This document shows, in pieces, positions 1-7,845 of a stretch of DNA of 16,456 bases (the stretch's first letter is position 1; every line of letters starts with the position of its first letter). The stretch covers positions 1-16,456 of the forward strand of contig CAVZPO010000005.1 of assembly GCA_963777165.1 (NCBI GenBank). Direction: 5' to 3'. Origin of the DNA: DYJB01 sp963777165. GTDB lineage: Bacteria > Chloroflexota > Anaerolineae > Anaerolineales > E44-bin32. Both the position numbers and the translations under genes were made by a program. The notes beneath the pieces were generated by a model. That model did not search any database. It worked only from the letters and a program-made list of their open reading frames with translations, and was not told where the DNA came from.

Positions 1-2
1 AG

Positions 3-995
3 TCGGGGACGCCGATCACGCAGCAGCAGGGCGCTGCGCTGCTGGGCTACCCGGACCACGTGCGCGGCGGCGTGGCGGTCGTGTTCGCCACGCTGCACGC
101 CACTCCCGTCCGGCGCAAGGTCCACGATTGGGAGAAGTTGACCTACGCCACGCAGGCGGAGGCGCACCGCTTGGCGCACACCCAGGCCGATGTCTACCAC
201 CGCCTGGTGGACGACCACCCCGGCCTGTTCGGGTTGGTGGAGCATCGGGCGAACTTGCAGGCGGTGCTGGCAAGCTGGGCAGGCGACCCGCCGGCGGCGC
301 CTCGCCTCGGCCTGGTCCTGATGATCGAGGGCGCCGACTGCGTGCGGGAGCCGGACGAGCTGGAGGAGTGGTTTGACGCCGGCGTGCGCATCGTCGGCCC
401 GGCGTGGGGCGGGACGCGCTATTGCGGCGGGACGCGCGAACCCGGCCCGCTGACGCCCGACGGCCACCGCCTGCTGGAGGTGATGGCCGAGCGGGGGATG
501 ATGCTCGACCTGAGCCACATGGCGGAGCAGGCGTACTTCGAGGCGCTCGATCGCTTCCCCGGGACGATCTTCGCCTCGCACAGCAACGTCCGGGCATTTC
601 TCGACGGGAGCCCGATCCCCGACCGCCACTTGAGCGACGAGATGATCCGCCGCCTGGTCGAGCGCGACGGCGTGATCGGCGTCGTCCCCTACAATCGCTT
701 CCTCAAGGGCGGCTGGCTGCCGGAGGATGGCCGGGACGTAGTGACGGTCGAGCATGTCGTCCGCCACCTCGATCACATCTGCCAGTTGGCGGGCGATGCT
801 CAGCACGCCGGCCTGGGGAGTGATTTCGACGGCGGGTTCGGGCTGGACCAGATTCCGGCCGGGCTTGACAGCATCGCCGACCTGCGGTTTATTGGCGAGG
901 CACTGGTGCGATCCGGGTACCAGCCGGCGGACGTGGACGCCATCCTGTCCGGCAACTGGCTGCGGATCCTGAACCAGGGCCTCCCGAAGTTATGA
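3..995 (+). CDS. Membrane dipeptidase, peptidase family M19 (5' end cut off by window edge)
   Basis: Zinc-dependent dipeptidase of the M19 (renal dipeptidase) family, which hydrolyses dipeptides with an amidohydrolase-type TIM barrel. The frame is open from base 3, so the GTG at 60 is unlikely to be the true start and the N-terminus, with the family's first HxD metal motif, lies outside the window. Visible family motifs in order are the bridging-Glu region (LMIEGADC, near base 325), an aromatic/Gly-rich GPAWGGT segment (near 397), metal-ligand histidines in DLSH (near 509) and ASHSN (near 570), and the substrate/metal aspartate in GLGSDFDGG (near 815). The C-terminal part, with the NWLRIL ending, is complete and ends in TGA. 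The family is well supported; the exact substrate is unknown. The next gene starts 1 nt after the stop, so the two are probably co-transcribed. Confidence 0.9.
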   Translation, partial: SGTPITQQQGAALLGYPDHVRGGVAVVFATLHATPVRRKVHDWEKLTYATQAEAHRLAHTQADVYHRLVDDHPGLFGLVEHRANLQAVLASWAGDPPAAPRLGLVLMIEGADCVREPDELEEWFDAGVRIVGPAWGGTRYCGGTREPGPLTPDGHRLLEVMAERGMMLDLSHMAEQAYFEALDRFPGTIFASHSNVRAFLDGSPIPDRHLSDEMIRRLVERDGVIGVVPYNRFLKGGWLPEDGRDVVTVEHVVRHLDHICQLAGDAQHAGLGSDFDGGFGLDQIPAGLDSIADLRFIGEALVRSGYQPADVDAILSGNWLRILNQGLPKL

Positions 996-996
996 G

Positions 997-1455
997 ATGC
1001 CCGCTGGGCCGCTGACAAAACGTCAGGTCAGATGGGCGCGCCGCTGGATGACGCTGGTCATCCTCGGCTTGTTTGTGTTTGTGGTTGGGATCAATCCCGA
1101 CCTGATCGGCATGAATCGCAGCCGGGTGATCGGCTTCATTCAGATGGGCGTGTGGCTCAGCGGCCTCGGGCTGCTGCTGCTGGGGTCGTTCCTGGCTGTG
1201 CGCGTCGTGCGTAACGGGCGGCCGATGAGCCTGCGGGCCGAGATCGGCACGCGGCTGATCGCCACCGGTTTCGTCGTATCGGCCGCCGCCACGCTGGCCG
1301 ACTTCCTGGCCATCGGTTCGCACCACCTGCCGTGGGTCTACTTCGGCCCGCTGCAGGTCGGCGGGCTGGTGACCGGCGTGATCCTCAGCCTGGTGGGCGT
1401 GCTGCTCTACTGGCCGCGCACGCCCAAGCCTTCCCTCGAACCGGAGCCGGCCTAA
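997..1455 (+). CDS. Hypothetical four-helix membrane protein
   Basis: A 152-residue protein of unknown function. After a basic N-terminus (KRQVRWARRW) it shows four hydrophobic segments at about residues 17-36, 44-70, 86-108 and 116-139, followed by a short Pro/Glu-rich tail. Loops after helix 2 are Arg-rich (RVVRNGR), suggesting a cytoplasmic side. No catalytic motif is recognisable. The ATG lies 1 nt downstream of the dipeptidase stop codon, which implies translational coupling, and ATG 997 is the first in-frame start after that stop. Real-gene status is supported by strong hydrophobic periodicity, an uninterrupted frame and the tight operon spacing. Confidence 0.75.
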   Translation: MPAGPLTKRQVRWARRWMTLVILGLFVFVVGINPDLIGMNRSRVIGFIQMGVWLSGLGLLLLGSFLAVRVVRNGRPMSLRAEIGTRLIATGFVVSAAATLADFLAIGSHHLPWVYFGPLQVGGLVTGVILSLVGVLLYWPRTPKPSLEPEPA

Positions 1456-1500
1456 GCTCGGACACATCCCCCTCAAGTTCTCCAGCGATCATCCAACGCC

Positions 1501-1517
1501 TCGCTGACGGTCAGCGA
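1501..1517. other. Short perfect hairpin in convergent intergenic region
   Basis: TCGCTGA-CGG-TCAGCGA forms a perfect 7-bp stem (8 bp counting a C-G pair across a single G) between two convergent genes. No T-tract follows on either strand. It may help to end transcription or may be incidental. Confidence 0.35.
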
Positions 1518-1575
1518 CCGGCGAGTTCTGCGCGCGTGGGAACCAATTCGAACGGCGTGGTCGGTGAACGCGGGC

Positions 1576-1605
1576 CGAGGCAGCCTGCCTGGAGAAGCTG
1601 CCTCG
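1576..1605. terminator. Possible bidirectional terminator hairpin (no T-tract)
   Basis: CGAGGCAGC (1576-1584) and GCTGCCTCG (1597-1605) form a perfect 9-bp stem around a 12-nt loop, in the gap between the plus-strand membrane protein gene (ends 1455) and the minus-strand reductase gene (ends 1646). The position fits a shared terminator for convergent genes, but no U-run follows on either strand, so intrinsic termination is unproven. Confidence 0.4.
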
Positions 1606-1645
1606 ACGCTGGTGAAACCGATGGTGGTCCGGATCAGGCGGCGGC

Positions 1646-2683
1646 TCAGTGCCCTGCGCCCACGCGCTCGCTCGAGTGGCCGGGGAACACCTTGCCACCC
1701 GGCTTGATGCGCGGATAGGCGTAGTTGACCGCCACGGTCACCTGCCCGAACCCGACGACGATCAGGTTGAGTGAGTCGACGCCTTCCTGCGAGGTGATGT
1801 CGCCGGCGGCGTACACGCCCGGCAGGTTGGTCTCCATGCGGCCGTTGACCTTGAGATAGCGCCGGCCGACGGTCTCGATGCCCCATTCGCGGATCGGGCC
1901 AAGGTCCGCCTTGAAGCCAAGGGCCAGGATGGCAGAGTCGACCTCCAGGATCGTCTCCTGCTGCGTGCGATTGTCGAAGATCACGGCGCGCTCGAGGTGG
2001 TCCTTGCCCTGGAGCTCGCGGATCTCGTTGAACAGCCGCACGTCGACCTTGGAGGTTTGCAGGGCATTGACCGACGCGTCGTGGGCCCGGAACCCCTCGC
2101 GCCGGTGGATCAGCGTCACCGAGCGGGCGATCTTCTCCAGCGCCAGCGCCCAATCGACGGCGCTGTCGCCGCCGCCGGTGATCAACACCCGCTGGCCGGC
2201 GTAGGCCTGGAGGTCGCCGGCCATGTAGCTCACGCCCTTGCCCTCGAAGGGCCGGATGCTCTCGTTGGGCAGCCGGACCGGCTCGAAGGCGCCGATGCCG
2301 GCCGTCAGGATGACCGCCCGGGTCAGGTAGATGCCCTTGTCGGTCTCGATGCGCCAGCAGGTTTCATCCGGGGCGCCGCCCGGAAGCGGGACCTTAGTCA
2401 GCGTCGTTGCACGTTCGCCGAGCAAGATCGCCGGTTTCCACTTCTCCGCCTGCCGCAGCAGGTTGGTGACCAGATCCTTGGCCAGGATAGCGGGGTGGCC
2501 GGGGACGTCGTAGATCGTCTTATCCGGGTAGAGGGCCGTGAGTTGGCCGCCGGCCAGGGGCAGCACATCGATGATTCGGGCCGAGAGCTCGCGCAGCCCG
2601 GCGTAGAACGCGCCGAACAGTCCGCTCGGTCCGGCGCCGATGAACGTGACATCGACCACCTGTGGGGAGGCATCCGGGGCCAT
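1646..2683 (-). CDS. Ferredoxin--NADP reductase, type 2 (thioredoxin-reductase-like)
   Basis: Homodimeric FAD flavoprotein that passes electrons between ferredoxin (or flavodoxin) and NADP(H) in the cytoplasm. Numbered from ATG 2683 (345 aa), it has the FAD-binding GAGPSG at 16-21, the NADPH-binding GGGDSA at 170-175, an HRR dinucleotide-phosphate motif near 194, and the second FAD motif YAAGDI at 291-296. The redox CxxC of true thioredoxin reductases is absent, and the protein has a C-terminal extension after the VAVNYAYPRIKPGG segment, as in the type 2 FNR (YumC-like) family. A GTG at 2689, two codons upstream, is an alternative start: AAGGAG at 2700-2695 is 5 nt from the GTG and 11 nt from the ATG. 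The frame is intact and a consensus promoter lies directly upstream. Confidence 0.92.
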   Translation of the reverse strand: MAPDASPQVVDVTFIGAGPSGLFGAFYAGLRELSARIIDVLPLAGGQLTALYPDKTIYDVPGHPAILAKDLVTNLLRQAEKWKPAILLGERATTLTKVPLPGGAPDETCWRIETDKGIYLTRAVILTAGIGAFEPVRLPNESIRPFEGKGVSYMAGDLQAYAGQRVLITGGGDSAVDWALALEKIARSVTLIHRREGFRAHDASVNALQTSKVDVRLFNEIRELQGKDHLERAVIFDNRTQQETILEVDSAILALGFKADLGPIREWGIETVGRRYLKVNGRMETNLPGVYAAGDITSQEGVDSLNLIVVGFGQVTVAVNYAYPRIKPGGKVFPGHSSERVGAGH

Positions 2684-2724
2684 GCGCACACAGTCTCCTT
2701 GGGGGACGCAGGGGGATCCAGCGC

Positions 2725-2753
2725 ATTATAGGAGGGGCAGGATGGGGTGTCAA
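2725..2753 (-). promoter_or_regulatory. Perfect sigma-70 promoter of the ferredoxin-NADP reductase gene
   Basis: On the minus strand, TTGACA (2753-2748) and TATAAT (2730-2725) are separated by exactly 17 nt, a full consensus match in both hexamers. Transcription should start near 2718, giving a leader of about 35 nt that carries the AAGGAG ribosome-binding site at 2700-2695. This points to strong constitutive expression. Confidence 0.85.
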
Positions 2754-2922
2754 CGGGACGGCTGCACGAGTAGTCAAAGCGCGTGAAAGCCCGGGACACA
2801 AAAGCCAACCGGGAGAACTCGCGCCCCTAGAAAGAGACTCGCGGTTCGGGCATCCGGCCGCAGGCATGGGACGAAGCGGGATCCCTGGCCCGGCGCGTTG
2901 AGAACCCGTTGAGCGCCGGCCG
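2754..2922. other. Intergenic stretch between divergent promoters
   Basis: About 170 bases between two divergent promoters with no convincing ORF. On the plus strand 2771-2815 contains a GAAA followed by GGGACACAAAAGCC, which weakly recalls the core of the c-di-GMP-I (GEMM) riboswitch. The 5' pairing partners are poor and the +1 promoter candidate lies downstream of it, so I do not call a riboswitch. Confidence 0.25.
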
Positions 2923-2952
2923 TTGACACGCCACCTGCTGGTGTGCTAGTCT
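2923..2952 (+). promoter_or_regulatory. Probable sigma-70 promoter of the C39-like peptidase gene
   Basis: A perfect TTGACA -35 box at 2923-2928 is followed after 18 nt by TAGTCT (2947-2952), which is preceded by TGC, giving an extended -10 element. The -10 hexamer matches consensus only at the T, A and final T. The leader would be about 50 nt and ends in a purine-rich AGAGGTAGGGGG region ahead of ATG 3010. Confidence 0.55.
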
Positions 2953-3009
2953 GGAGGTCCAGTAGGACTTGAGTACCACTCGGGATCGTGCTCAGAGGTA
3001 GGGGGCAGC

Positions 3010-4974
3010 ATGAAACCTTGGCGTATTCCTCTGCTCGCGGCGTTGATCGCCGCGCTTTTTGTCCTGGCACCGGTCGCCTTCGCCGACTGCCCCCCGGGCA
3101 ATCCAGAGTGTGAGCTCGTGCCTCCGGAGTCGGAGGAGGTCAGCCCAGATCCGGGGAGCGGCGTGGGGCTGGCGGGTGAGGTCGCCTCACCCGGATCGCT
3201 CCTACCCATTCAGGCTGTGATCCCGATGCCTCTACCGCGCCTGGCGGAGGCGTCGCAGGCTCTGGTCGCGTTAGGGGCGCCGGCGAACGTGCCAGGGATC
3301 CAGATCCCGCTGCGCTACCAGAACCCGGACGATGTGTCGTGCGGCGTGCAAGCGCTCGGGATGGCGCTCGATGGGCTGGAAGGCGCCGCCCCCACGTCAT
3401 CGGCGCTGCTCGGGTTCCTGCAGGATAACGGGATGATGTACGACTTCGGCACGGGCGTGGAAGAACTGGCCTATGCCGCACAGTCGTTTGGTTACCACGG
3501 CTCGTATGCCTTCCATGGTGCATCGCTCGAAGACCTGGCGGCGCAGCTTGCTGCTGGATCACCGGTCGTCGTCAGCCTGGGTGCGAATGGCGAGGGCGTG
3601 CCGGGGCACTTTGTGACAGTCACCGGGATCTCGGCCGACGGGAAGTGGGTCGTCCTACAACGACCCGACGCTGGGGCGGCAGGTGATCTCGGCCGATGAG
3701 TTCACGCGCTTGTGGGGGCTGCAAGGGAACAGCGGCGTGGCGGTGCTGAAGCACATCCCAGCCGGCGCGCCGGATTACTCGCCGTGGGTAGCACTGATGG
3801 CGGGCCTGATGGCGTTGGTGAGCATGACGCCATTGGGAGCGAGACGGCAGGGCGTGGGTGGCCGCGTGGACAGTGGGGGAGGCGGAAGCAAGGCAAAGCC
3901 GGCACCGAAACCGGCTCCCAAGCCGGCGCCAGCTCCTGCACCTAAACCGGCGCCCAAAGCAGCGCCGAAGCCGGCACCAGCACCCTCTCCGGCGCCGCCG
4001 CGCAAGGTTCGACGAGGAGCCAGCACCGCGCCCGGCACCGAAGCCCGCGCCGGCCTGCACCCACGCCCGCGCCTGTAGCCGCGCCGGCGCCGCGTCCGCC
4101 CACTCCGCCTCAACCGGCGCCGAGCCTGTTCGGGCTGATCACGAGCGCCGTCTCCAACGCAGTCTCCACCGTCAGCACGGCCGTGCAACACACTGTTATC
4201 GACCGTCAGCAACACAGTCACCCGAGCCGTCTCCACTGCCAGTACGGCGGTGCGCGATGCCATCAGCACGACGGTCAACCGAGCGGCCGCTTTCGTGGAT
4301 GACGTCGCCGACGAAGCCAGGGAGATCGCCCGCCAAGGGTTCACAGCAGTACGTACGCTGGCGACACCGTCGGCTTCCCCGACAGCCGCGAATCCAACAC
4401 CCACGCCCACTGTTCGAGTGAGCCCCAGTGCTACACCAACGCATGGCCCCGGGACCGCGACGGTTGGAGTTTCTCTAACGGCTACTGCCCGTCCCACACA
4501 GGCGGTGACCCCTACGCCCGAGCGCGACGCTCGACCCGACACAGCTGGCCCTGCTGGAAGAGATCAGAGAGCAGCGCAAAGACCTGCCGGACTACATCCG
4601 GGTCGCGTGTGACGCGATCGACCCCGGGCAGCCAGGTGCCACGACGGGGACTTCCCTCGACAGCGGAACATTGATGGACCAGGCAGCTTTGGCCTGCGTT
4701 GGGTCTCTGGCATTCCTGGCGCCTGAGGCTGTGCCAGCATGTGCCCTGTTGCCGTTTGGTGACGAGGCGTGCCATTTCTACAGGCCTCACGTATGACTAT
4801 CTGACCCATGGTGGCTTCTACTTCAACAACCTATTCCTGCCGATGACACCAGCGCCCACATCATCAAGCCCAACCTCGACACCGACAACTACGTCCACGC
4901 CGACACCAGCAGGATACCCCTCGCCCCTGCCCACCATCACACTGACGCCAACGCCGTCGCCCGAAGGACACTGA
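3010..4974 (+). pseudogene. Secreted C39-like cysteine peptidase with Pro/Ala/Lys spacer and Thr/Pro tail; six +1 frame breaks
   Basis: Read across the breaks this is one protein of roughly 650 residues. It has a signal peptide (cleavage probably after AFA, residue 25) and a C39-like papain-fold domain. The domain has an oxyanion Gln104, nucleophile Cys111 (SCGVQALGMAL), His200 (PGHFVTV) and an Asp in YNDP just after the first break. A hydrophobic segment (SPWVALMAGLMALVSM) follows, then a Lys-Pro-Ala spacer (bases about 3895-4130), a Ser/Thr/Val/Ala repeat zone (about 4130-4330) and a Thr/Pro-rich C-terminus ending at TGA 4972. Frames run 1-2-3-1-2-3-1, with breaks near 3655, 4012, 4058, 4200, 4518 and 4777. 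Each needs removal of one base, several in short homopolymers (CC, GG, CCC, TTT). The catalytic triad suggests a bacteriocin-processing-type or other envelope cysteine peptidase; the substrate is unknown. Either a consensus artefact or a decayed gene. Confidence 0.7.
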
Positions 4975-4982
4975 GGATCCGG

Positions 4983-5630
4983 ATGACAAGGAAGCTGTCA
5001 TGCCTTTGGATTCTTGTGGTAGTCGCGCTTGTAGTTCTATTGGTCGGGATTGCCTTCGCTCCATTCCTCATGGGCCTCGCCGGGGAATACGCCGCCGGAA
5101 GCGGTCGGTACGAGAGTGCGGTCGACTTGGCGAGCATGGCGATTCGGGTGAGGCCGGGATATGCCTATCCCTACACTGTGCGCGCGCGGAAGCCTACATG
5201 CAAGTGGGCGACTTGGAGCGTGCGCTGCAGGACTATGACCGCGCAGTCTCGCTCGATCCGGAAGAATGGCTGTTCTACGGCATGCGAGGGAACCTCTTCC
5301 GCACCATGGGTAGACCCGACGCTGCGTTAACTGACTCACACGATCAATTGAGCTGAATCCGGCCAACGTGGACACGTTGGTCAATAGGGGCAAAGTCCTT
5401 GCTGTTGTAGGCAAGTACACCGAGGCCATCGATGACTTTACGACTGCTATAGGCCTGGACCCAGAGTGCGCTGATGCGTACCTCGGTGCGTGGATCTATG
5501 GCAGGTGGCTTCGGATCTGGAGAAGGCAAGAGCCGATTTCACTGAGGCGGCGCGTCTGTACGAAGCACAAGGCCTACACGACGAAGCCGAGACGGCTCGC
5601 ACAATGCTCTATGACATGGGCAACGAATAG
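4983..5630 (+). pseudogene. Membrane-anchored TPR-repeat protein, broken by four frame shifts
   Basis: Starts 8 nt after the C39-like gene, so it is probably in the same operon. An N-terminal transmembrane helix (about residues 7-33) is followed by tetratricopeptide repeats, which act as protein-protein interaction scaffolds. Repeats are visible as AEAYMQVGDLERALQDYDRA, SLDPEEWLFYGMRGNLFRTM, NPANVDTLVNRGKVLAVVGK with YTEAIDDFTTAIGLDP, and a last SDLEKARADFTEAARLYEAQ. They lie in frames 3, 2, 1, 2 and 3 in turn, with breaks near 5182 (in a GCGCGC run), 5337, 5487 and 5508. The last two are plus-one; the first two are minus-one or plus-two. The final frame ends at TAG 5628. With the breaks repaired it is about 215 residues. 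Confidence 0.7.
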
Positions 5631-5708
5631 GCCGCTGCGCCCAATCCCACCGTAGGGATCGGTTGAGAAACGGAAAACCACGGCCCCTCAAGAACCGGCC
5701 AAGGCCCT

Positions 5709-5714
5709 AAGGAG
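5709..5714 (+). promoter_or_regulatory. Shine-Dalgarno site that decides the start of the 5722 gene
   Basis: AAGGAG ends 7 nt before ATG 5722, an ideal spacing. That ATG is one frame away from the long coding frame, and removing one G from the GGG at 5730-5733 joins them. This favours 5722 over the TTG at 5729 or the ATG at 5771. Confidence 0.55.
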
Positions 5715-5721
5715 TTTCATT

Positions 5722-6234
5722 ATGTGGCTTGGGCGAGTGCGAAGAAGGGCGGGAGGTAGGACAGGCCGATATGACCATTCCGAGATCTCTGGGAAGCGCC
5801 GATCTTCTGTCGAGGCCTCTCTCCGCTAGCCTCGGAGCCTGCACGCCCGAGCAGTTGCGTCGGGTATCACTTCTGGCGGCGGAATTCGCAGTGGAAAGAA
5901 CGGGCCTCTCGCACCCACTCGTCGAGCTAGCCCTGACCGACCTTCGGCAAGGTCGGCCCGTCGATTTAAGACCAGAGAAGGCTTGACGGCATTACTCGAG
6001 AAGCTCGATGAAGCTCAGTTCGATCTGAGGGACAAGGCCAAAGGGGCGAGGTTCCCAAGGTCGAGTCCGACCGTGCTTGGTCCCATGCGAGGGCCTGCAA
6101 GCGCAGTCCTCTTCGCCGTCGAGGCGGATCCACTGGCCGCGGCCAACGAGGAACTCTACGAGGCTTATCACGCCACGATGGCCCTCCCGGTTCTTGAGGT
6201 GATGGTTGCTCGAATTCGTTCAGCTGGCCTGTGA
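5722..6234 (+). pseudogene. Hypothetical soluble protein, broken by two frame shifts
   Basis: I do not recognise this family. Repaired, it reads MWLGECEEGREVGQAD, then an Ala/Leu-rich helical part (CTPEQLRRVSLLAAEFAVER) up to TGA 5984. It continues in another frame with GLTALLEKLDEAQFDLRDKA and a segment with PMRGPASAVLFAVEADPLAA, then a helical end to TGA 6232. No signal peptide, membrane helix or metal site is evident. The first break (an extra G near 5732) is inferred from the strong ribosome-binding site; the second, near 5975, is minus-one or plus-two. The downstream lipoprotein frame overlaps its stop by 4 nt. Prediction programs would see two ORFs, 5729-5986 and 5983-6234. Confidence 0.5.
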
Positions 6235-7695
6235 CCGCGCCCCTTAAAGTCGAAGTCCTCCCTATCCTTCGCTGGGAGTTGTTAGGATCGCGGATGCTCG
6301 AAATCGGCGGGCGGATCACGTTTGGGGCGGTGCGCCCAGCCCCCGGCCGGCGCCCAGCGGGTCCATCTTGCCTTGTTTGGCTAACGCTCACGGCCGCGGC
6401 CTTAGCGTGCGGCTTCTTGCCACGCGCCAGCGAGACTGCTGATCCGAAGGAGCCCTCACCCAGCACCACTCGCGCACTGGTGACCATGCCGACTCCACCG
6501 TACCAGCCAACCAGAACGCCGGTATCTCTCCCCGAGGGCGCCCGCCATCTCGATGCAATTCCCTTCGGCTATCACTTCCTTACCCCTCCTGAGGACTTCC
6601 CCAAAGGGAAATTGCTGGTCTATCTCGATACGGAGAAGAGCCAGATCAACTACCTAACTTGGCAGGGTGAGACCGGCCCGCTGTTGCGCATCGACCGCTC
6701 GTTTTGGCCAACAGCGGAATCCGCGCCACCGCTCGCACCGGACGAGCTCTGGTTGATGCCTGTCGGAGGTGACGGCCGCCATATCGTTCTGGACTTGGAG
6801 ATGCCGTTGTCCAAGATGAACGAGCGGATCTACGTCATCTTCGACCTCATTCAGCGGCAAGCCTGGGCCTTCAGCGCCTCATGTGAGGCGGATAACTACC
6901 TGCTGGGTGACGAGGTGGGTCCCGGATTTTCTGACCTACCAATGCTTCGCCAATGCCGAGCCTTCGATCAATGTCGTCCCCTTCGACTCCAGTTCAACAT
7001 CGTTTACCGGTCGCGTTCCCGTCCAACGCGATCACTTCCCGTACCGGATTCACTGGCTCGGCACCGACGAGCTTCTTCTCGTCGCTGGTGGCGATATCTA
7101 CTGCTTTACCGGCCTACAACACTGGCAGGCTCGTTGCCGCCAGACGCCCTATGTCCTTGCGGGCCCTAGCCCTGGCGGACAATTCATCGAGGTGAGAGAC
7201 AAGGGTGTCTTTGAAATCCCAGCCCGGATCGGCGCCCTCCCTGTTGAATGCCTGCGCGGTCTTGGCCCGACTTGCGAACCCACCTGGATCCAGGTGCGGG
7301 GAGTGATCCGGGGTATGGAGACTGGAGACGCTTGGCTCGACGCCGGAGTCTGAACTCCCGATGGCGCCGGGCTGATCTTCCTCGAGGTGGATGCCTTCTC
7401 CGAACCAAGCCCCATGCACCCAACAACACCGTGGTACTTGGATGTCGCCACGGGTCAGCTGCAGGCTCTGCGGACCATCCCCCTCACGAGCCTCGGGCAT
7501 CCTACCTGTCTCCCGTCTGCTAGGACCTTATGCACCGATCTGGTCACCCGATGGGAACTGGCTCCTGCTCGAGGAGGCTGGCACGCGCCTTGGGGGGCCC
7601 CGACGACGACCTACTTGATGTCGAAGGAGACGGGCGAACTGCGTGTCCTCCTAGAGCGGGGCGGCCCAGTTGTGGGGGAGCTGGTTGTGCCGTAA
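6231..7695 (+). pseudogene. Beta-propeller (TolB/WD40-like) lipoprotein, broken by three frame shifts and one in-frame TGA
   Basis: The first 312 codons encode a probable lipoprotein. A hydrophobic stretch (VWLTLTAAALACG) ends in a lipobox-like LACG, with a Thr/Pro linker after the Cys. ATG 6294 would give a more normal signal length than GTG 6231. The rest contains propeller-like repeats: LPMLRQ... switches at about 6908 (extra G) into DFLTYQCFANAEPSINVV and WLGTDELLLVAGGDIYCF. A TGA at 7351 sits exactly where Trp is expected in a WTPDGAGLIF blade motif. At about 7501 (plus-one) the frame changes to APIWSPDGNWLLLEEAG, and near 7600, in a G6C4 run, to TTTYLMSKETGELRVLLERG, ending at TAA 7693. 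WSPDG-type motifs are typical of TolB-like/WD40 propellers. The cargo or partner is unknown; it is probably anchored in the membrane facing outside. Confidence 0.65.
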
Positions 7696-7699
7696 TCCT

Positions 7700-7819
7700 A
7701 TGCCGCACTCGTCCGCCTCACCTCCTGAGACCAGTCCGTCTTGGGCCGCCGGCTTCGTCCGCCTGGCATCGGCAGCCCGTCCGGTGATCTTCGGCCCATC
7801 TATTGGTGGCGCACAGTAA
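7700..7819 (+). pseudogene. CpaB N-terminus duplicate (39-codon relic or mini-paralogue)
   Basis: A 39-codon ORF starting ATG 7700 and ending TAA 7817, 26 nt before the cpaB ATG. Its first 18 codons match those of cpaB (starting at 7846): 14 of 18 residues are identical (MPHSSASPPETSPSWAAG against MQRSSAPPPETTPSWAAG) and 42 of 54 bases. Eight of the 12 base differences are at third codon positions, so the copy diverged while its protein sequence was under selection. Similarity fades after about codon 21, where the cpaB transmembrane helix would begin; here the reading continues into an unrelated sequence and stops. No strong ribosome-binding site is seen. It looks like the remnant of a tandem cpaB-like gene rather than a functional protein. 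Confidence 0.55.
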
Positions 7820-7845
7820 CGCGGCCTGAAGTGTGAGGGGGTCCC

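Noticed and set aside
1456..1645. Small genes in the convergent gap
   Set aside because: Frames crossing it (for example 1332-1718 plus) overlap real genes in other frames and have no ribosome-binding site or family features; only hairpins are seen.
7351..7353. TGA reassigned to Trp
   Set aside because: The dipeptidase, cpaB, cpaE, cpaF, tadB, tadE and TadG-like genes all end at TGA exactly where the protein families end, so the standard meaning holds.
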